Origin: Advenella mimigardefordensis DPN7 | GTDB lineage: Bacteria > Pseudomonadota > Gammaproteobacteria > Burkholderiales > Burkholderiaceae_B | Assembly: GCF_000521505.1 (NCBI RefSeq) | Contig: NZ_CP003915.1 | Span: 4,526,001 to 4,590,000, forward strand | Length of the DNA: 64,000 nucleotides | Direction: 5' to 3' | In this document: piece by piece, positions 27,445-36,145 of the stretch | Numbering within the stretch: position 1 is the first letter of the stretch | How the letters are laid out: every line of letters starts with the position of its first letter | Made by a program: the position numbers and the translations under genes | Notes under the pieces: model-generated | Databases searched by the model: none | Told to the model about the DNA's origin: nothing | What the model saw: the letters and a program-made list of their open reading frames with translations, nothing else

Positions 27445-27912
27445 TCACCATGCGAAGCTTTCCAGCAATCCCCAGGGTAGCGGGACTTGCAGGATGTTGT
27501 AGAAAGCGAAGTGGATCACCAGCACGCTGATCACGGTCAGAATCAGGCTTCGTACGGGTTTGACACCGAAGACCAGAAACGTGACCATCAGGATAATGCC
27601 GGATGAAATAAAGAAGCCGAGCCACTCTGCCGTCAGAAAATAGAAAATCAGCGTCGCGGGAATCATGCAGAAGCGCAGGAAAGTGACCGTATTGATGCCG
27701 GGCCAGGCCAGCCATGGCTGATCACCGCGGCGGCGCCAGCTTTGCACGACCAGGCATACTGCACAGATGAACATTCCGATAGCAATCAGACGAGGAAACA
27801 ATCCCGAGCCGAACTCCTGGCCGGGAGTGGGCGGGAACGACTGCGCCATCGCAAAAATGATAATGGCAAAAATGCCGATGATAATGCCGGAGAGGGTATC
27901 ACTGATCTTCAT
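27445..27912 (-). CDS. tctB: tripartite tricarboxylate transporter, small permease TctB
   Basis: A 155-residue membrane protein with four hydrophobic segments. SPSFPPTPGQEFGSGLFPRL-like content (here SFPPTPGQEFGSGLFPRL) is the TctB hallmark loop after the first helix. It lies between the Bug and tctA genes. A 6-bp CGGCCC/GGGCCG pairing (27939-27969) occurs in the gap to the Bug gene. Confidence 0.9.
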   Translation of the reverse strand: MKISDTLSGIIIGIFAIIIFAMAQSFPPTPGQEFGSGLFPRLIAIGMFICAVCLVVQSWRRRGDQPWLAWPGINTVTFLRFCMIPATLIFYFLTAEWLGFFISSGIILMVTFLVFGVKPVRSLILTVISVLVIHFAFYNILQVPLPWGLLESFAW

Positions 27913-27989
27913 GGGAGTTTTCCACTGGTTCGGCAGTACGGCCCGGTACGCGCAAGACGCAAGGGGCCGACCACCCGGTTCGTATCAGT

Positions 27990-28958
27990 TTATTTGGCCA
28001 TCCCGATGGCTTTGAGAACTTCACCAAAATCCGCCGTGGACTTGGCCATGTATTCGCCGTAATCCTTGCTGTTGGCATAGGCAACACCGAAACCGCGTTT
28101 GGACATGAAGTCACGGAATTCTGCGCTTTCATTAACCTTCTTGAGCGCAGCTTCCAGCTTGGCGGTGACATCATCAGGCATGCCTTTGGGGCCGGCGATA
28201 CCACGCCACACACCCACGGTCCAGTCATTGCCAGTGGTTTCTTTCAGAGTGGGTACATCCGGGTACATGGGTGAACGCTCTTTGGACATGATGGCCAGCG
28301 GCTTGGCCTTGCCAGCATCGATCATAGAGCGTGCTTCCGGCAGAGAGGTGGGCACAATCGCAATACCACCGGCAACCAGTTCAAGCATGGCTGGTGCAGA
28401 GCCGTTGGAAGGAACGAATGGTACCGCGTTGGGTGGCAGGCCAGCCTTATTGACCAGGCCGGCAATGGCGATATGCCAGATACCGCCCTGCCCGGTGCCG
28501 GAAGCTTTGAGCTTGCCGGGATTCGCCTTGATCGCGTCCATCAGGCTTTTCATATCTTTGTATTCAGAGGTCGCGCTGACCGTGACACCGGCAGGATCCT
28601 CATTCATCAGGGCCAGTGGCGTATAGTCGGCAGGCGTTATCGTGGTCAGACCCAAATGCTTCATGGTGGCAATTTCCACTGTGAGCATGCCCAGCGTGTA
28701 ACCATCCGGCTTGGCTTTGGCGATGGCCATGTGTCCCACAACACCATTGCCGCCAGTACGATTGACCACATTGACCGGATTGTCCAGTTCTTTTTCAAGC
28801 AGGGCCGCGATCATGCGGGCCGTGGCGTCGGTGCCGCCACCTGCACCCCAGGGCACGATCATGGTGATGGGGCGCTCCGGATAGGCAGCGTGAGCCAAGC
28901 CTGCGCCCATAGCCAGCGTCAACCCCAGCAATCCTTTCAGCATATTGCGTTTGTTCAT
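27990..28958 (-). CDS. Bug family (TctC-like) periplasmic solute-binding protein
   Basis: A 322-residue secreted protein with a signal peptide (MNKRNMLKGLLGLTLAMGAG, cleavage after AHAA) and the mature opening YPERPITMIVPWGAGGGTD. VVNRTGGNGVVGHMAIAKAKP and GTGQGGIWHIA are typical. It starts the second TctABC unit: the preceding gene on this strand ends in a terminator at 29156, and the 240-bp gap should hold a promoter. The ligand could be the acid handled by the downstream enzymes. Confidence 0.92.
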   Translation of the reverse strand: MNKRNMLKGLLGLTLAMGAGLAHAAYPERPITMIVPWGAGGGTDATARMIAALLEKELDNPVNVVNRTGGNGVVGHMAIAKAKPDGYTLGMLTVEIATMKHLGLTTITPADYTPLALMNEDPAGVTVSATSEYKDMKSLMDAIKANPGKLKASGTGQGGIWHIAIAGLVNKAGLPPNAVPFVPSNGSAPAMLELVAGGIAIVPTSLPEARSMIDAGKAKPLAIMSKERSPMYPDVPTLKETTGNDWTVGVWRGIAGPKGMPDDVTAKLEAALKKVNESAEFRDFMSKRGFGVAYANSKDYGEYMAKSTADFGEVLKAIGMAK

Positions 28959-29155
28959 GTCTGTCTCCGTTTACAGGCAGCGCCGGCGCAGCCGGGCTCC
29001 TGAGATTTGATGTCCGTGCATACCGATAGCATGACGGCCTGTTCTCTTCTTTTATGTACCGCTATCACTGCCGTCTGACATCACAACCATCATATTCAGG
29101 CAGTCAAACGCCAGACTTTCCTGCAACCTGAATATCACCATCGACATTCAGGCTC

Positions 29156-29185
29156 AAAACGCGTGGCGCCTCCTTCGCGCCACGC
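29156..29185 (-). terminator. rho-independent terminator of the GntR-FAH unit
   Basis: GCGTGGCGC (29161-29169) and GCGCCACGC (29177-29185) form a 9-bp stem around ctccttc. Read on the minus strand it is followed by gTTTTgag. It sits 12 bp after the FAH-type gene. Confidence 0.8.
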
Positions 29186-29196
29186 CCGTACCAACC

Positions 29197-30042
29197 TTAG
29201 GCCTGCACCACTTTCTGAGTCTGCTCTCCCAGGCCTTCGATACCCAGACGCATGGTCTGGCCGGCCTTCAGGTAAACCGGCTCAGGTTTGACACCCATGC
29301 CCACACCAGGAGGCGTACCAGTGGAGATCACATCGCCAGGCTGCAAGCTCATGAAATTGCTCAGATACGAAACGATAGTGGCCACATCAAAAATCATCTT
29401 GGCAGTCGTACCGTCCTGGTAGCGTTTGCCGTCCACTTCCAGCCACAGGTTCAGCGCCTGTGGATCAGCCACTTCATCTGCCGTCACCAGCCATGGGCCG
29501 ATAGGACCGAAGGTATCGCAACCCTTGCCCTTGTCCCATGTACCACCGCGCTCAATCTGATATTCTCGCTCGGATACGTCATTGATCACGCAGTAGCCGG
29601 CCACATATGACAGCGCGTCTTCCTTGCTGACGTAACGCGCTTCCTTGCCAATGACCACGCCCAGTTCCACTTCCCAGTCAGTTTTTTTCGAGCCACGGGG
29701 AATGGCTACGTCGTCATTCGGACCGACGATGGCGCTGGTCCATTTATTGAATACGACGGGTTCAGAAGGCTCTGGCAGACCGGATTCAGCCGCATGATCA
29801 GAATAGTTAAGACCGATGCAGACAAACTTGCCGATGTTGCCAACGCAAGGGCCAATACGCGGGTTGCCTTCGACAACCGGCAGGCTCGTGATATCCAGAT
29901 CACGCAACCGCGCCAGGGCGCTTTCTGTGATGGTGCTGCCGTTAATATCGCTGATAACGCCGGACAGATCACGGATACGGCCGTCGCTATCGACGATGCC
30001 GGGTTTTTCCTGCTTACTTTCCCCATAACGAATGAGTTTCAT
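29197..30042 (-). CDS. fumarylacetoacetate hydrolase family enzyme
   Basis: A 281-residue FAH-family protein. CIGLNYSDHAAESG opens the catalytic domain near residue 75. The metal-binding acidic pair is in DWEVELGVVIG, followed by VINDVSEREYQIE, KGCDTFGPIGPWLVT and the closing STGTPPGVGMG. This length and pattern fit the group that includes diketo-3-deoxy-L-fuconate/rhamnonate hydrolases, often mislabelled ureidoglycolate lyase. These cleave 2,4-diketo-3-deoxy acids to pyruvate plus a 2-hydroxyacid. It is coupled to the GntR gene by ATGA. The exact substrate is inferred from context. Confidence 0.9.
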   Translation of the reverse strand: MKLIRYGESKQEKPGIVDSDGRIRDLSGVISDINGSTITESALARLRDLDITSLPVVEGNPRIGPCVGNIGKFVCIGLNYSDHAAESGLPEPSEPVVFNKWTSAIVGPNDDVAIPRGSKKTDWEVELGVVIGKEARYVSKEDALSYVAGYCVINDVSEREYQIERGGTWDKGKGCDTFGPIGPWLVTADEVADPQALNLWLEVDGKRYQDGTTAKMIFDVATIVSYLSNFMSLQPGDVISTGTPPGVGMGVKPEPVYLKAGQTMRLGIEGLGEQTQKVVQA

Positions 30043-30785
30043 ACTGACTCCTGTTGGTTTGTGTGTGCCGGTGTCGCTGCGCCGGCTTGCTGATAGTCGT
30101 TGTAGTGTTTCTGCACATGATCAAGGTGCCGATACATGGCCTCGGAAGCCTTGGTCGGATTGCGTTCGGCCAGGGCCTGCACAATATGCTCATGGTCATC
30201 AAAGGTTGACTGCAGGATCGAGGGTATGACGGTTGTGATCGTACGGCTCTTGCGGCTGAGCAGGCTGATGCTTTGTGCCACTCTCTGCAGGTAGACGTTG
30301 CCACAGGCATTAATGATGGTCTGGTGCAGCTCGATATCCAGCCGGCGAATACCCTCGTGGTCATTCTGTTTCAGCGCTGCGCGCGCCTCTTCAACATTGA
30401 CCCGCAGGCGTTCGATTTCCTGCTCGGTCAGGCGCTCACAGGCCAGACGCGTAATGCCGCCCTCAATAATTTTGCGCGCATCAAACAACTCGTTGATCTG
30501 GTCAAAATGCAGGTCAATCAGCAAACTGAGTGGTTCGATCAGATCTTCCACATTCAGTGAACTGATGAAATTGCCTTCGCCCTGCTGGATCTTCACCAGC
30601 CCCAGCAGCGACAGGCCGCGAATGGCCTCCCTTACGGCAGGCCTGCCCACATCGAACAATACCGCCAGCTCCCGCTCTGGCGGCAGTTGCTGGCCGGCAA
30701 CCAATTGCCCCTTGCGGATCATATCGATCAACCGCTGGGCAACCAGTTCCGACACAGAGCGGGATTTGATGGCTTCGAACTTCAC
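30039..30785 (-). CDS. GntR family regulator, FadR/FCD type
   Basis: A 248-residue repressor-type protein. The winged helix is at about 10-75 (LPPERELAVLFDVGRPAVRE, then GLSLLGLVKIQQGEGNF), followed by an all-helical FCD effector domain from about 95 to 235 with the metal-ligand type DIELHQTIINACGN. FCD domains usually bind organic acids. The gene is the first of a unit with the FAH-type hydrolase (4-bp overlap) and is a candidate regulator of the whole sugar-acid array. Confidence 0.92.
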   Translation of the reverse strand: MKFEAIKSRSVSELVAQRLIDMIRKGQLVAGQQLPPERELAVLFDVGRPAVREAIRGLSLLGLVKIQQGEGNFISSLNVEDLIEPLSLLIDLHFDQINELFDARKIIEGGITRLACERLTEQEIERLRVNVEEARAALKQNDHEGIRRLDIELHQTIINACGNVYLQRVAQSISLLSRKSRTITTVIPSILQSTFDDHEHIVQALAERNPTKASEAMYRHLDHVQKHYNDYQQAGAATPAHTNQQESV

Positions 30786-30930
30786 TTGTCTCTTTTCGCT
30801 TATCGCTTTTTTCTATTATGGCGGGGTCGTTGGTTTGAAATAAACCGCTTAAACGGCGCATTTCAAGATTCGCGTTTAATGGTAAGACCACTGAAGATGT
30901 CTGGCAACTATCGGAAACCCTAGATCGAAT

Positions 30931-30960
30931 AAAAAAGCCGCCCCGGTGTTCAGGACGGCC
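30931..30960 (-). terminator. terminator of the toxin-antitoxin operon, overlapping the toxin stop
   Basis: GCCGCCC (30937-30943) and GGACGGC (30953-30959) pair with one G-T wobble. On the minus strand TTTTTT follows directly. The toxin's last codons lie in the rising stem and its TGA (30950-30952) is in the loop. Confidence 0.75.
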
Positions 30961-31351
30961 AGTGACTGGTGAGGTTGAAGGAGAGTTGGCGGTGGTGTCG
31001 GATGGAAAGCAGATATATAACCGTATCGATTTTCGCATACAGTAGCAAATAGTTCTCAAGCACATACTCACGCAACTGATCACCTTCATTGGCAATGGAA
31101 TTAAACTGCGCGTTCAGGTTTTCAATACCATTAGACACTTCGACTGAATGTGCCGGTCTGGCGAGGAAAACGCGACCCATATGAGGAAAGCGCTCGAGAT
31201 TCGGAATGACGGTGTCTGACAATTCATTTAGAAGCGCATCAAATGCCGTGTATGCTTCAGTGTCCCACAGAAAGGCCTCAATGCGGTCGAGATCGCGTTC
31301 GAAATGGGCTGTCAGCCTGACGGTATAACGGACAGCTTCAGCCATATGCAC
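30950..31351 (-). CDS. RelE/ParE-like toxin of a type II toxin-antitoxin pair
   Basis: A 133-residue basic protein in the RelE/ParE superfamily pattern: VRYTVRLTAHFERDLDRIEAFL at the N-terminus, LERFPHMGRVF in the middle, and a C-terminal strand region with LREYVLENYLLLYAKIDTVI followed by LLSIRHHRQL. It is longer than typical RelE (about 95 residues) because of an insertion around residues 65-80. It probably cleaves ribosome-bound mRNA or poisons gyrase; the subgroup cannot be told. ATGs at 31351 and 31345 are both possible starts. It follows the antitoxin stop by 3 bp. Confidence 0.75.
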   Translation of the reverse strand: MHMAEAVRYTVRLTAHFERDLDRIEAFLWDTEAYTAFDALLNELSDTVIPNLERFPHMGRVFLARPAHSVEVSNGIENLNAQFNSIANEGDQLREYVLENYLLLYAKIDTVIYLLSIRHHRQLSFNLTSHWPS

Positions 31352-31354
31352 CGA

Positions 31355-31654
31355 TCAGCCCGCCGCTCCGGCACGACGGCGTTTGATGGCGGCCAGAGTA
31401 GGCTGAGCATCTTTCACGTTGCCGGCAGCCACATCCTCCAGCCCTTTGCTGGCACCATCAATAAGCAGCAAATGAATGCGCTCGCGCTCCAGTTGATGAT
31501 AGTAATCCAGCCTCTGGGCATCAATGATAGCAACGTAGCTTTCGCCATTTTTAGTAATAATTTTCTCGGCGCCCGCTTTGACCTGATCAGCCAGCTCAGA
31601 CAGGTTTGCCCTGGCCTGAGATAGAGAGATGACATCGCTGGAAGTGATTCCCAT
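31355..31654 (-). CDS. Phd/YefM-like antitoxin
   Basis: A 99-residue protein with the Phd/YefM N-terminal DNA-binding fold: SSDVISLSQARANLSELADQ, then KIITKNGESYVAIIDAQRLD. The C-terminal half would wrap the toxin. It precedes the toxin in the usual order. Start ATG 31654 has CGGGAG upstream; the frame extends to 31675. Such antitoxins repress their own operon, and an A/T-rich dyad with a good -10 element lies upstream at 31696-31722. Confidence 0.85.
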   Translation of the reverse strand: MGITSSDVISLSQARANLSELADQVKAGAEKIITKNGESYVAIIDAQRLDYYHQLERERIHLLLIDGASKGLEDVAAGNVKDAQPTLAAIKRRRAGAAG

Positions 31655-31695
31655 GGTATTGCTCCCGTTATACACCGATTTGCAAAAATAACGCT

Positions 31696-31722
31696 TTGTA
31701 CAGAATAACGTACATTATACAA
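31696..31722 (-). promoter_or_regulatory. promoter/operator of the toxin-antitoxin operon
   Basis: TTGTA and TACAA arms (31696-31722) flank an imperfect A/T-rich dyad. On the minus strand it contains TATAAT (plus-strand ATTATA at 31714-31719), a consensus -10. The -35 region is poor. The position about 45-70 bp upstream of the antitoxin start suits autorepression. Confidence 0.5.
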
Positions 31723-31769
31723 ATAAAGTAAAAGACGGGAAATTGGGAAATTCCGGCGTGTGGAAAACT

Positions 31770-32711
31770 CTAGGCCTCGTCCAGCTCCGCCAGCCTGACC
31801 CTGTCGGGATAGCCTTCAGTATCACCCGCAACCTGCACCGCGCATGCCCCGATAATCGTGGCGCGGCGCACGCTGGCCTGCCAGTCAAGCCCGTCGAGCC
31901 GGCCGCTGATGAGTCCGGCGGCAAACCCGTCTCCGGCGCCAACGGTATCCACGACGCGTTCCACCGGATAACCGGGCACCAGGAACGAACTGTCCCCGAC
32001 CTGCGCGAAGGCGCCGCGGGCACCCAGCTTGACCACCACAGCCTGCGCGCCCAGCCCCTGATAAAACGCAGCGATTCCCTCTTCAGTATCGGCGCCGGTA
32101 AGGATATGCCCCTCTTCCAGTCCTGGCAGCACCCAGTCGGCCAGGGTGGCCAGCTCATTCAGCCGCGTCCGCATCAGGTCGGCAGAGCCCCACAGGGCCG
32201 GGCGCAGGTTGGGATCAAAGGACACGGTCCCGCCGGCGCGGCGCATATGCTGCATGGCGGCAACCGTCAGTGCGAAGGTACCGGCATTAAGCGCGGGAAA
32301 AATACCGGTCACATGCAAATGCCGGGCCTGGCTCAGCCACTCCACATCCATATCGTCTGCCGTCATGGCGCTGGCGGCGGAGCCCGAGCGATAGTATTCA
32401 ATCGGCGGATCGCCCTCGGTCACTTTGCCCTTGAGCATAAAGCCGGTGCGTTCACGCGGCACCATCTGAACCCGTGAGCAATCAATGCCTTCCTGCTGCA
32501 TCACATTTTTCAGATAGCGCCCCATGGTGTCGTCACCCAGCCGGCTGGCCCAGGAAACATTGGCGCCCAGGCGTGCCAGTGCGATACCCACATTGGTTTC
32601 GGCACCCGCGGTCATTTTATGAAACGTGTTCACCTGTTCCAGCGGCCCCGGCTCGGCGGCCACCAGCAGCACCATCATTTCCCCAAACAGCGCCACATCA
32701 AATGTCGCCAT
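31770..32711 (-). CDS. kdgK: PfkB family sugar kinase, 2-dehydro-3-deoxygluconokinase-like
   Basis: A 313-residue ribokinase-fold enzyme. The substrate lid region is FHKMTAGAETNVGIALARLG, VSFDPNLRPALW is the KDG-kinase-type segment, and the catalytic Asp lies in VVDTVGAGDGFAAGLISG. It would phosphorylate 2-keto-3-deoxygluconate (or the galacto epimer) at C6, feeding the KDPG aldolases encoded nearby. It has a separate 210-bp upstream gap, so it may have its own promoter. Confidence 0.87.
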   Translation of the reverse strand: MATFDVALFGEMMVLLVAAEPGPLEQVNTFHKMTAGAETNVGIALARLGANVSWASRLGDDTMGRYLKNVMQQEGIDCSRVQMVPRERTGFMLKGKVTEGDPPIEYYRSGSAASAMTADDMDVEWLSQARHLHVTGIFPALNAGTFALTVAAMQHMRRAGGTVSFDPNLRPALWGSADLMRTRLNELATLADWVLPGLEEGHILTGADTEEGIAAFYQGLGAQAVVVKLGARGAFAQVGDSSFLVPGYPVERVVDTVGAGDGFAAGLISGRLDGLDWQASVRRATIIGACAVQVAGDTEGYPDRVRLAELDEA

Positions 32712-32923
32712 GTCTCTGTTCTCCCGTCATTACTTGTATTTCAGAATATGTATGGCCCGGACAGCGCGTGTTGCCGGGCAAACGCATAGCGTTTTGTTTT
32801 ATTATCCCGCAGGACACCGGCTACGGCCTGAATGCATGAACCTGCGGCCGATTCCGGTATCGGGCGTGGCCTTGCAACGCTTCGGAAGGGCTACAACCGT
32901 GACGTCCCGCGCCTGCATGCGCC

Positions 32924-33556
32924 TTAATGCGCAGGCTGTCTCGCAGCCTGCCAGGCCTGCACAAAGCGGGTTGCGCGCTCACGCGTCACGGCCACTTCTT
33001 GTCCGGGTCGGTACAGGTCTGATCCGAGCCCTGCCCCGATACAACCGGCATCCAGATAGCTGGCCAAATTCCCCGGATTGATGCCGCCCACAGCATATAG
33101 CGGTACGGTCGCAGGCAGGACAGCCTTGAGCGCCTTGACATAGTCTGGTCCGAATACGCTGGACGGAAACAGCTTGAGCGCCTGGGCGCCAGCCTGCAAG
33201 GCAGCAAAGGCCTCGCTGGCCGTAGCGAACCCGGCACAAACCTGGAAACCATAGGTGCTCACGGCCTCGGCAATCAGCGCAGGATTGGTATTGGGTGTGA
33301 CCATCAGTCTGCCGCCTGCCGCCGACAGTTGTGCCAGATGTTCCGATGTCAGCACGGTGCCGGCCCCGGTCATAAGGTTTGCGCCAAAGGTCTGGCTTAC
33401 GCGCTGTACGCTGACCTGCCAGTCAGGCGAATTGGTCGGAATTTCAATCGCATCGAAACCGGCGTCATGCAGGGCCTGCACGTGATCGAGCACGTCATCA
33501 GGGCCAATGCCACGCAAAATGGCGATCAGCGGCAACTCAGGTGTCCAGGGAGTCAT
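32924..33556 (-). CDS. dgoA: 2-dehydro-3-deoxy-6-phosphogalactonate aldolase (DgoA-like)
   Basis: A 210-residue class I aldolase of the KDPG family. AILRGIGPDDVLDHVQAL is the opening typical of DgoA, IEIPTNSPDW carries the catalytic Glu, and QALKLFPSSVFGPDYVKALK carries the Schiff-base Lys with FPSS where Eda has FPAE. It ends with LGSDLYRPGQ. The gene overlaps dgoK by 20 bp, which supports KDPGal as the substrate: DgoK makes it and DgoA cleaves it to pyruvate and glyceraldehyde 3-phosphate. Confidence 0.9.
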   Translation of the reverse strand: MTPWTPELPLIAILRGIGPDDVLDHVQALHDAGFDAIEIPTNSPDWQVSVQRVSQTFGANLMTGAGTVLTSEHLAQLSAAGGRLMVTPNTNPALIAEAVSTYGFQVCAGFATASEAFAALQAGAQALKLFPSSVFGPDYVKALKAVLPATVPLYAVGGINPGNLASYLDAGCIGAGLGSDLYRPGQEVAVTRERATRFVQAWQAARQPAH

Positions 33557-34442
33557 GTATTTTCCTTATTCCATTCAGGATGGCCATATCAGCATCCTGG
33601 GTAGTAAACGCGATGCCTGCCAAATGCAGGGCACGATCATAGCGCGGCAAGAGCGGCCCACTGCCTACCAGCGTCACCGCCGTATCGGCCGACACATCGA
33701 AACGCTGGCGCATATCACGCACTTCAGAGCCGATCAGCAGCCCCGAGAGATAATCCTCAACCCGGACGGCAGGCAGATGCCCCAAAATATGACGCGCCCG
33801 GACACTGAACAGTTCAGCCATGGTATCACTGGCTGCCAACCCGGCCAGCACGCCATTATCAAAGGATTCGGGGTCCGGCGCGGCTGCGGGCAGACCGCGG
33901 CACAGCAGGGAGTGGTGACGCAGCACATCAAACAGTTCACCGGTCATGACAGTCGTAAAACTGTCAATGACTTGGTCATGAACACGCGCCCATTTGCTGT
34001 GCGTGCCAGGCAGTATAAACAAGGCTGATGGCGTGTCCTGCAGCGCGCCCAGCAACTGCGTTTCCTCGCCGCGCATCACATCTGCACCGTCTGGCCCCGG
34101 CACGCACACGCCGGGAATAATACCAGCCTGTGCCGGCCAGCCCGGATCAACCAGCGTCAGGCTCGTGCTCAGCGCATTGAGCGATACAGGACAGTGCAGA
34201 TAGTTGGCCTGTTGCCAGCCCACATTGCTGCCCGCCATGCCGGCAATATAGATTCTGGAAATATCGGACTGCGCAATCTGCATTTGTTGCAGCAGATCCT
34301 GCAGCACGGCAGGGAACGACTGGTTCTGCATCCGCGTAATCCCGAAAGGCGATGCCGCCTTTTTCACGGCAATACCGTCCTCAACCAGCCACAGACGCAA
34401 ATTGGTGGATCCCCAGTCTGCCGCGAGATAACGCGAAACCAT
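33537..34442 (-). CDS. dgoK: 2-dehydro-3-deoxygalactonokinase
   Basis: A 301-residue member of the DgoK family of the ASKHA superfamily. It begins with the phosphate-binding loop LAADWGSTNLRLWLV and contains GMAGSNVGWQQANYLHCP, MRGEETQLLGAL and LPGTHSKWARV, all typical. It phosphorylates 2-keto-3-deoxygalactonate in the De Ley-Doudoroff pathway. ATG 34442 follows GGAGAAAAAGACAAA; the frame runs on to 34532. It overlaps the aldolase gene, so this is a dgoKA unit. The usual enolase-type DgoD is absent, so the IlvD/Edd dehydratase at 19217 may supply its substrate. Confidence 0.92.
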   Translation of the reverse strand: MVSRYLAADWGSTNLRLWLVEDGIAVKKAASPFGITRMQNQSFPAVLQDLLQQMQIAQSDISRIYIAGMAGSNVGWQQANYLHCPVSLNALSTSLTLVDPGWPAQAGIIPGVCVPGPDGADVMRGEETQLLGALQDTPSALFILPGTHSKWARVHDQVIDSFTTVMTGELFDVLRHHSLLCRGLPAAAPDPESFDNGVLAGLAASDTMAELFSVRARHILGHLPAVRVEDYLSGLLIGSEVRDMRQRFDVSADTAVTLVGSGPLLPRYDRALHLAGIAFTTQDADMAILNGIRKIHDSLDT

Positions 34443-34652
34443 TTTGTCTTTTTCTCCTGTTATGACCACTTGCACGTGGCGTTCTTCTGTTGCCTGCAGG
34501 CCTGGCGGATATCGTTTGTATGCAGACACCATGCAGTAGCGGCGATCAGCTTATCACAAATGAACGGAAAACCAGATTACTGCATGCGTTTGCTTCACTG
34601 CTGCATCACTTGCACCCGATCGCCTGACACGCCGCGATGATCACATTTGTCA

Positions 34653-36086
34653 TTAGCTGGCCGTGGCCGACCAACTGACGATTTTGCCAGGATTGAAAAT
34701 GTTGTTGGGATCATAAGCGTGCTTGATGTTGCGCATCAATTGCAGTGCGACCTCGCCATGTTCCGCTTTCAGAAAACCCATTTTATGGATGCCCACGCCG
34801 TGCTCCCCGGTGCAGGTGCCATCCATCTGTATGGCGCGCAGCACCAGGCGGCGGTTGATGTCTTCGGCCTGACGCCATTCCTGCTCATTATCGGCATCGA
34901 TCATCATGACCACATGGAAATTGCCATCGCCCACATGACCCACAATCGACCAGGGGAAGGCCAGGCTTTGCAGATCAGCGGCGGTGTCGGTAACGCAATC
35001 GGCCAGGCGAGAAATGGGTACGCATACATCAGTGGTAATGGCACGTCCGCCGGGACGTTGCTGCAGGCAGGCGAAATAGTAATTGTGGCGAGCCGTCCAC
35101 AGCACGGTGCGCTCCTCCGGCTTTTCGGCCCACTGAAACGCCGTGCCGCCCTGCCCGGCGGTGAGTTCCTGCACGATCACGGCCTGCTCGGCAATACCGG
35201 CGGGCGAGCCATGAAATTCGAACAACAGCAACGGCTGCTCCGCCAGATTCGTTTTGCTGTATGCGTTGACTGCGCGCACAGCGCGCTCATCCATGAACTC
35301 TACTCGGGCAATGGGCACGCCGCTTTGCATGATCTCGGTCACCGCCTGTACCGCATGACGCAGCGTGGGGAACGAACACACCGCAGCGGTCACCGCTTCG
35401 GGTAGTGGATATACGCGCAGGGTGATTTCCACAATCACGCCCAGCGTACCTTCGCTGCCCACATATAAATGCGTCAGGTCGTACCCGGCAGATGACTTGC
35501 GCGCACGACTGCTGGTGCGAATGACCTCGCCGGTGGCCGTCACCACTTTGAGCGAGAGAACGTTATCACGCATGGTGCCATAACGGACCGCATTGGTACC
35601 GGAGGCCCGGGTGGCAGTCATGCCGCCGATGGACGCATGCGCACCCGGATCGATGGGGAAGAACAAACCGGTATGGCGGATCTCGTCATTGAGCTGGGTG
35701 CGAATCACCCCGGGCTGTACCGTCACGGTGAAATCTTCCGGCTGAATCGCCAGCACCTGGTTCATATCCCGAAAATCGATCGTGACCCCGCCTTCGATGG
35801 GCAGCACATGGCCTTCGATAGATGAGCCAATACCAAAGGGAATCAGCGGCACATTGTGCTCTGTACAGAGTTGGACGGCAGCAACCACATCATCCGTGTC
35901 CTTCGGGAAAAGCACCGCATCGGGCTGTACCGGCGGGTAGGCTGACTCATCACGGGCGTGATGGTCACGCACGGCATGCGTGGCCGTGAAGCGCTCGCCG
36001 AACCGGGCGGTAAATGCCGCCAGCGCGGCCTCGGACAGATGCCTGCGAGGCATGTCGGAAACGGGAGTGGCTGGACTGTATGCCAT
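34653..36086 (-). CDS. FAD-linked 2-hydroxyacid oxidase (D-lactate dehydrogenase / GlcD type)
   Basis: A 477-residue flavoprotein nearly colinear with the protein at 17609-19018; for example GVIRTQLNDEIRHTGLFFPI and IGGMTATRASGTNAVRYGTM are almost the same. The FAD-binding type 4 domain occupies about 50-230 and the C-terminal oxidase domain ends with GTCTGEHGVGIHKMGFL. It would oxidise D-lactate, glycolate or a related acid at the membrane. The gene lies between dgoK (210 bp away) and another oxidase gene (59 bp), the latter spacing suggesting co-transcription. Confidence 0.92.
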   Translation of the reverse strand: MAYSPATPVSDMPRRHLSEAALAAFTARFGERFTATHAVRDHHARDESAYPPVQPDAVLFPKDTDDVVAAVQLCTEHNVPLIPFGIGSSIEGHVLPIEGGVTIDFRDMNQVLAIQPEDFTVTVQPGVIRTQLNDEIRHTGLFFPIDPGAHASIGGMTATRASGTNAVRYGTMRDNVLSLKVVTATGEVIRTSSRARKSSAGYDLTHLYVGSEGTLGVIVEITLRVYPLPEAVTAAVCSFPTLRHAVQAVTEIMQSGVPIARVEFMDERAVRAVNAYSKTNLAEQPLLLFEFHGSPAGIAEQAVIVQELTAGQGGTAFQWAEKPEERTVLWTARHNYYFACLQQRPGGRAITTDVCVPISRLADCVTDTAADLQSLAFPWSIVGHVGDGNFHVVMMIDADNEQEWRQAEDINRRLVLRAIQMDGTCTGEHGVGIHKMGFLKAEHGEVALQLMRNIKHAYDPNNIFNPGKIVSWSATAS

Positions 36087-36145
36087 GAGCTTGCAACCTT
36101 ATGAAATAACGATAAAAACAACAATAAACAGATGAGCCAGCAATA

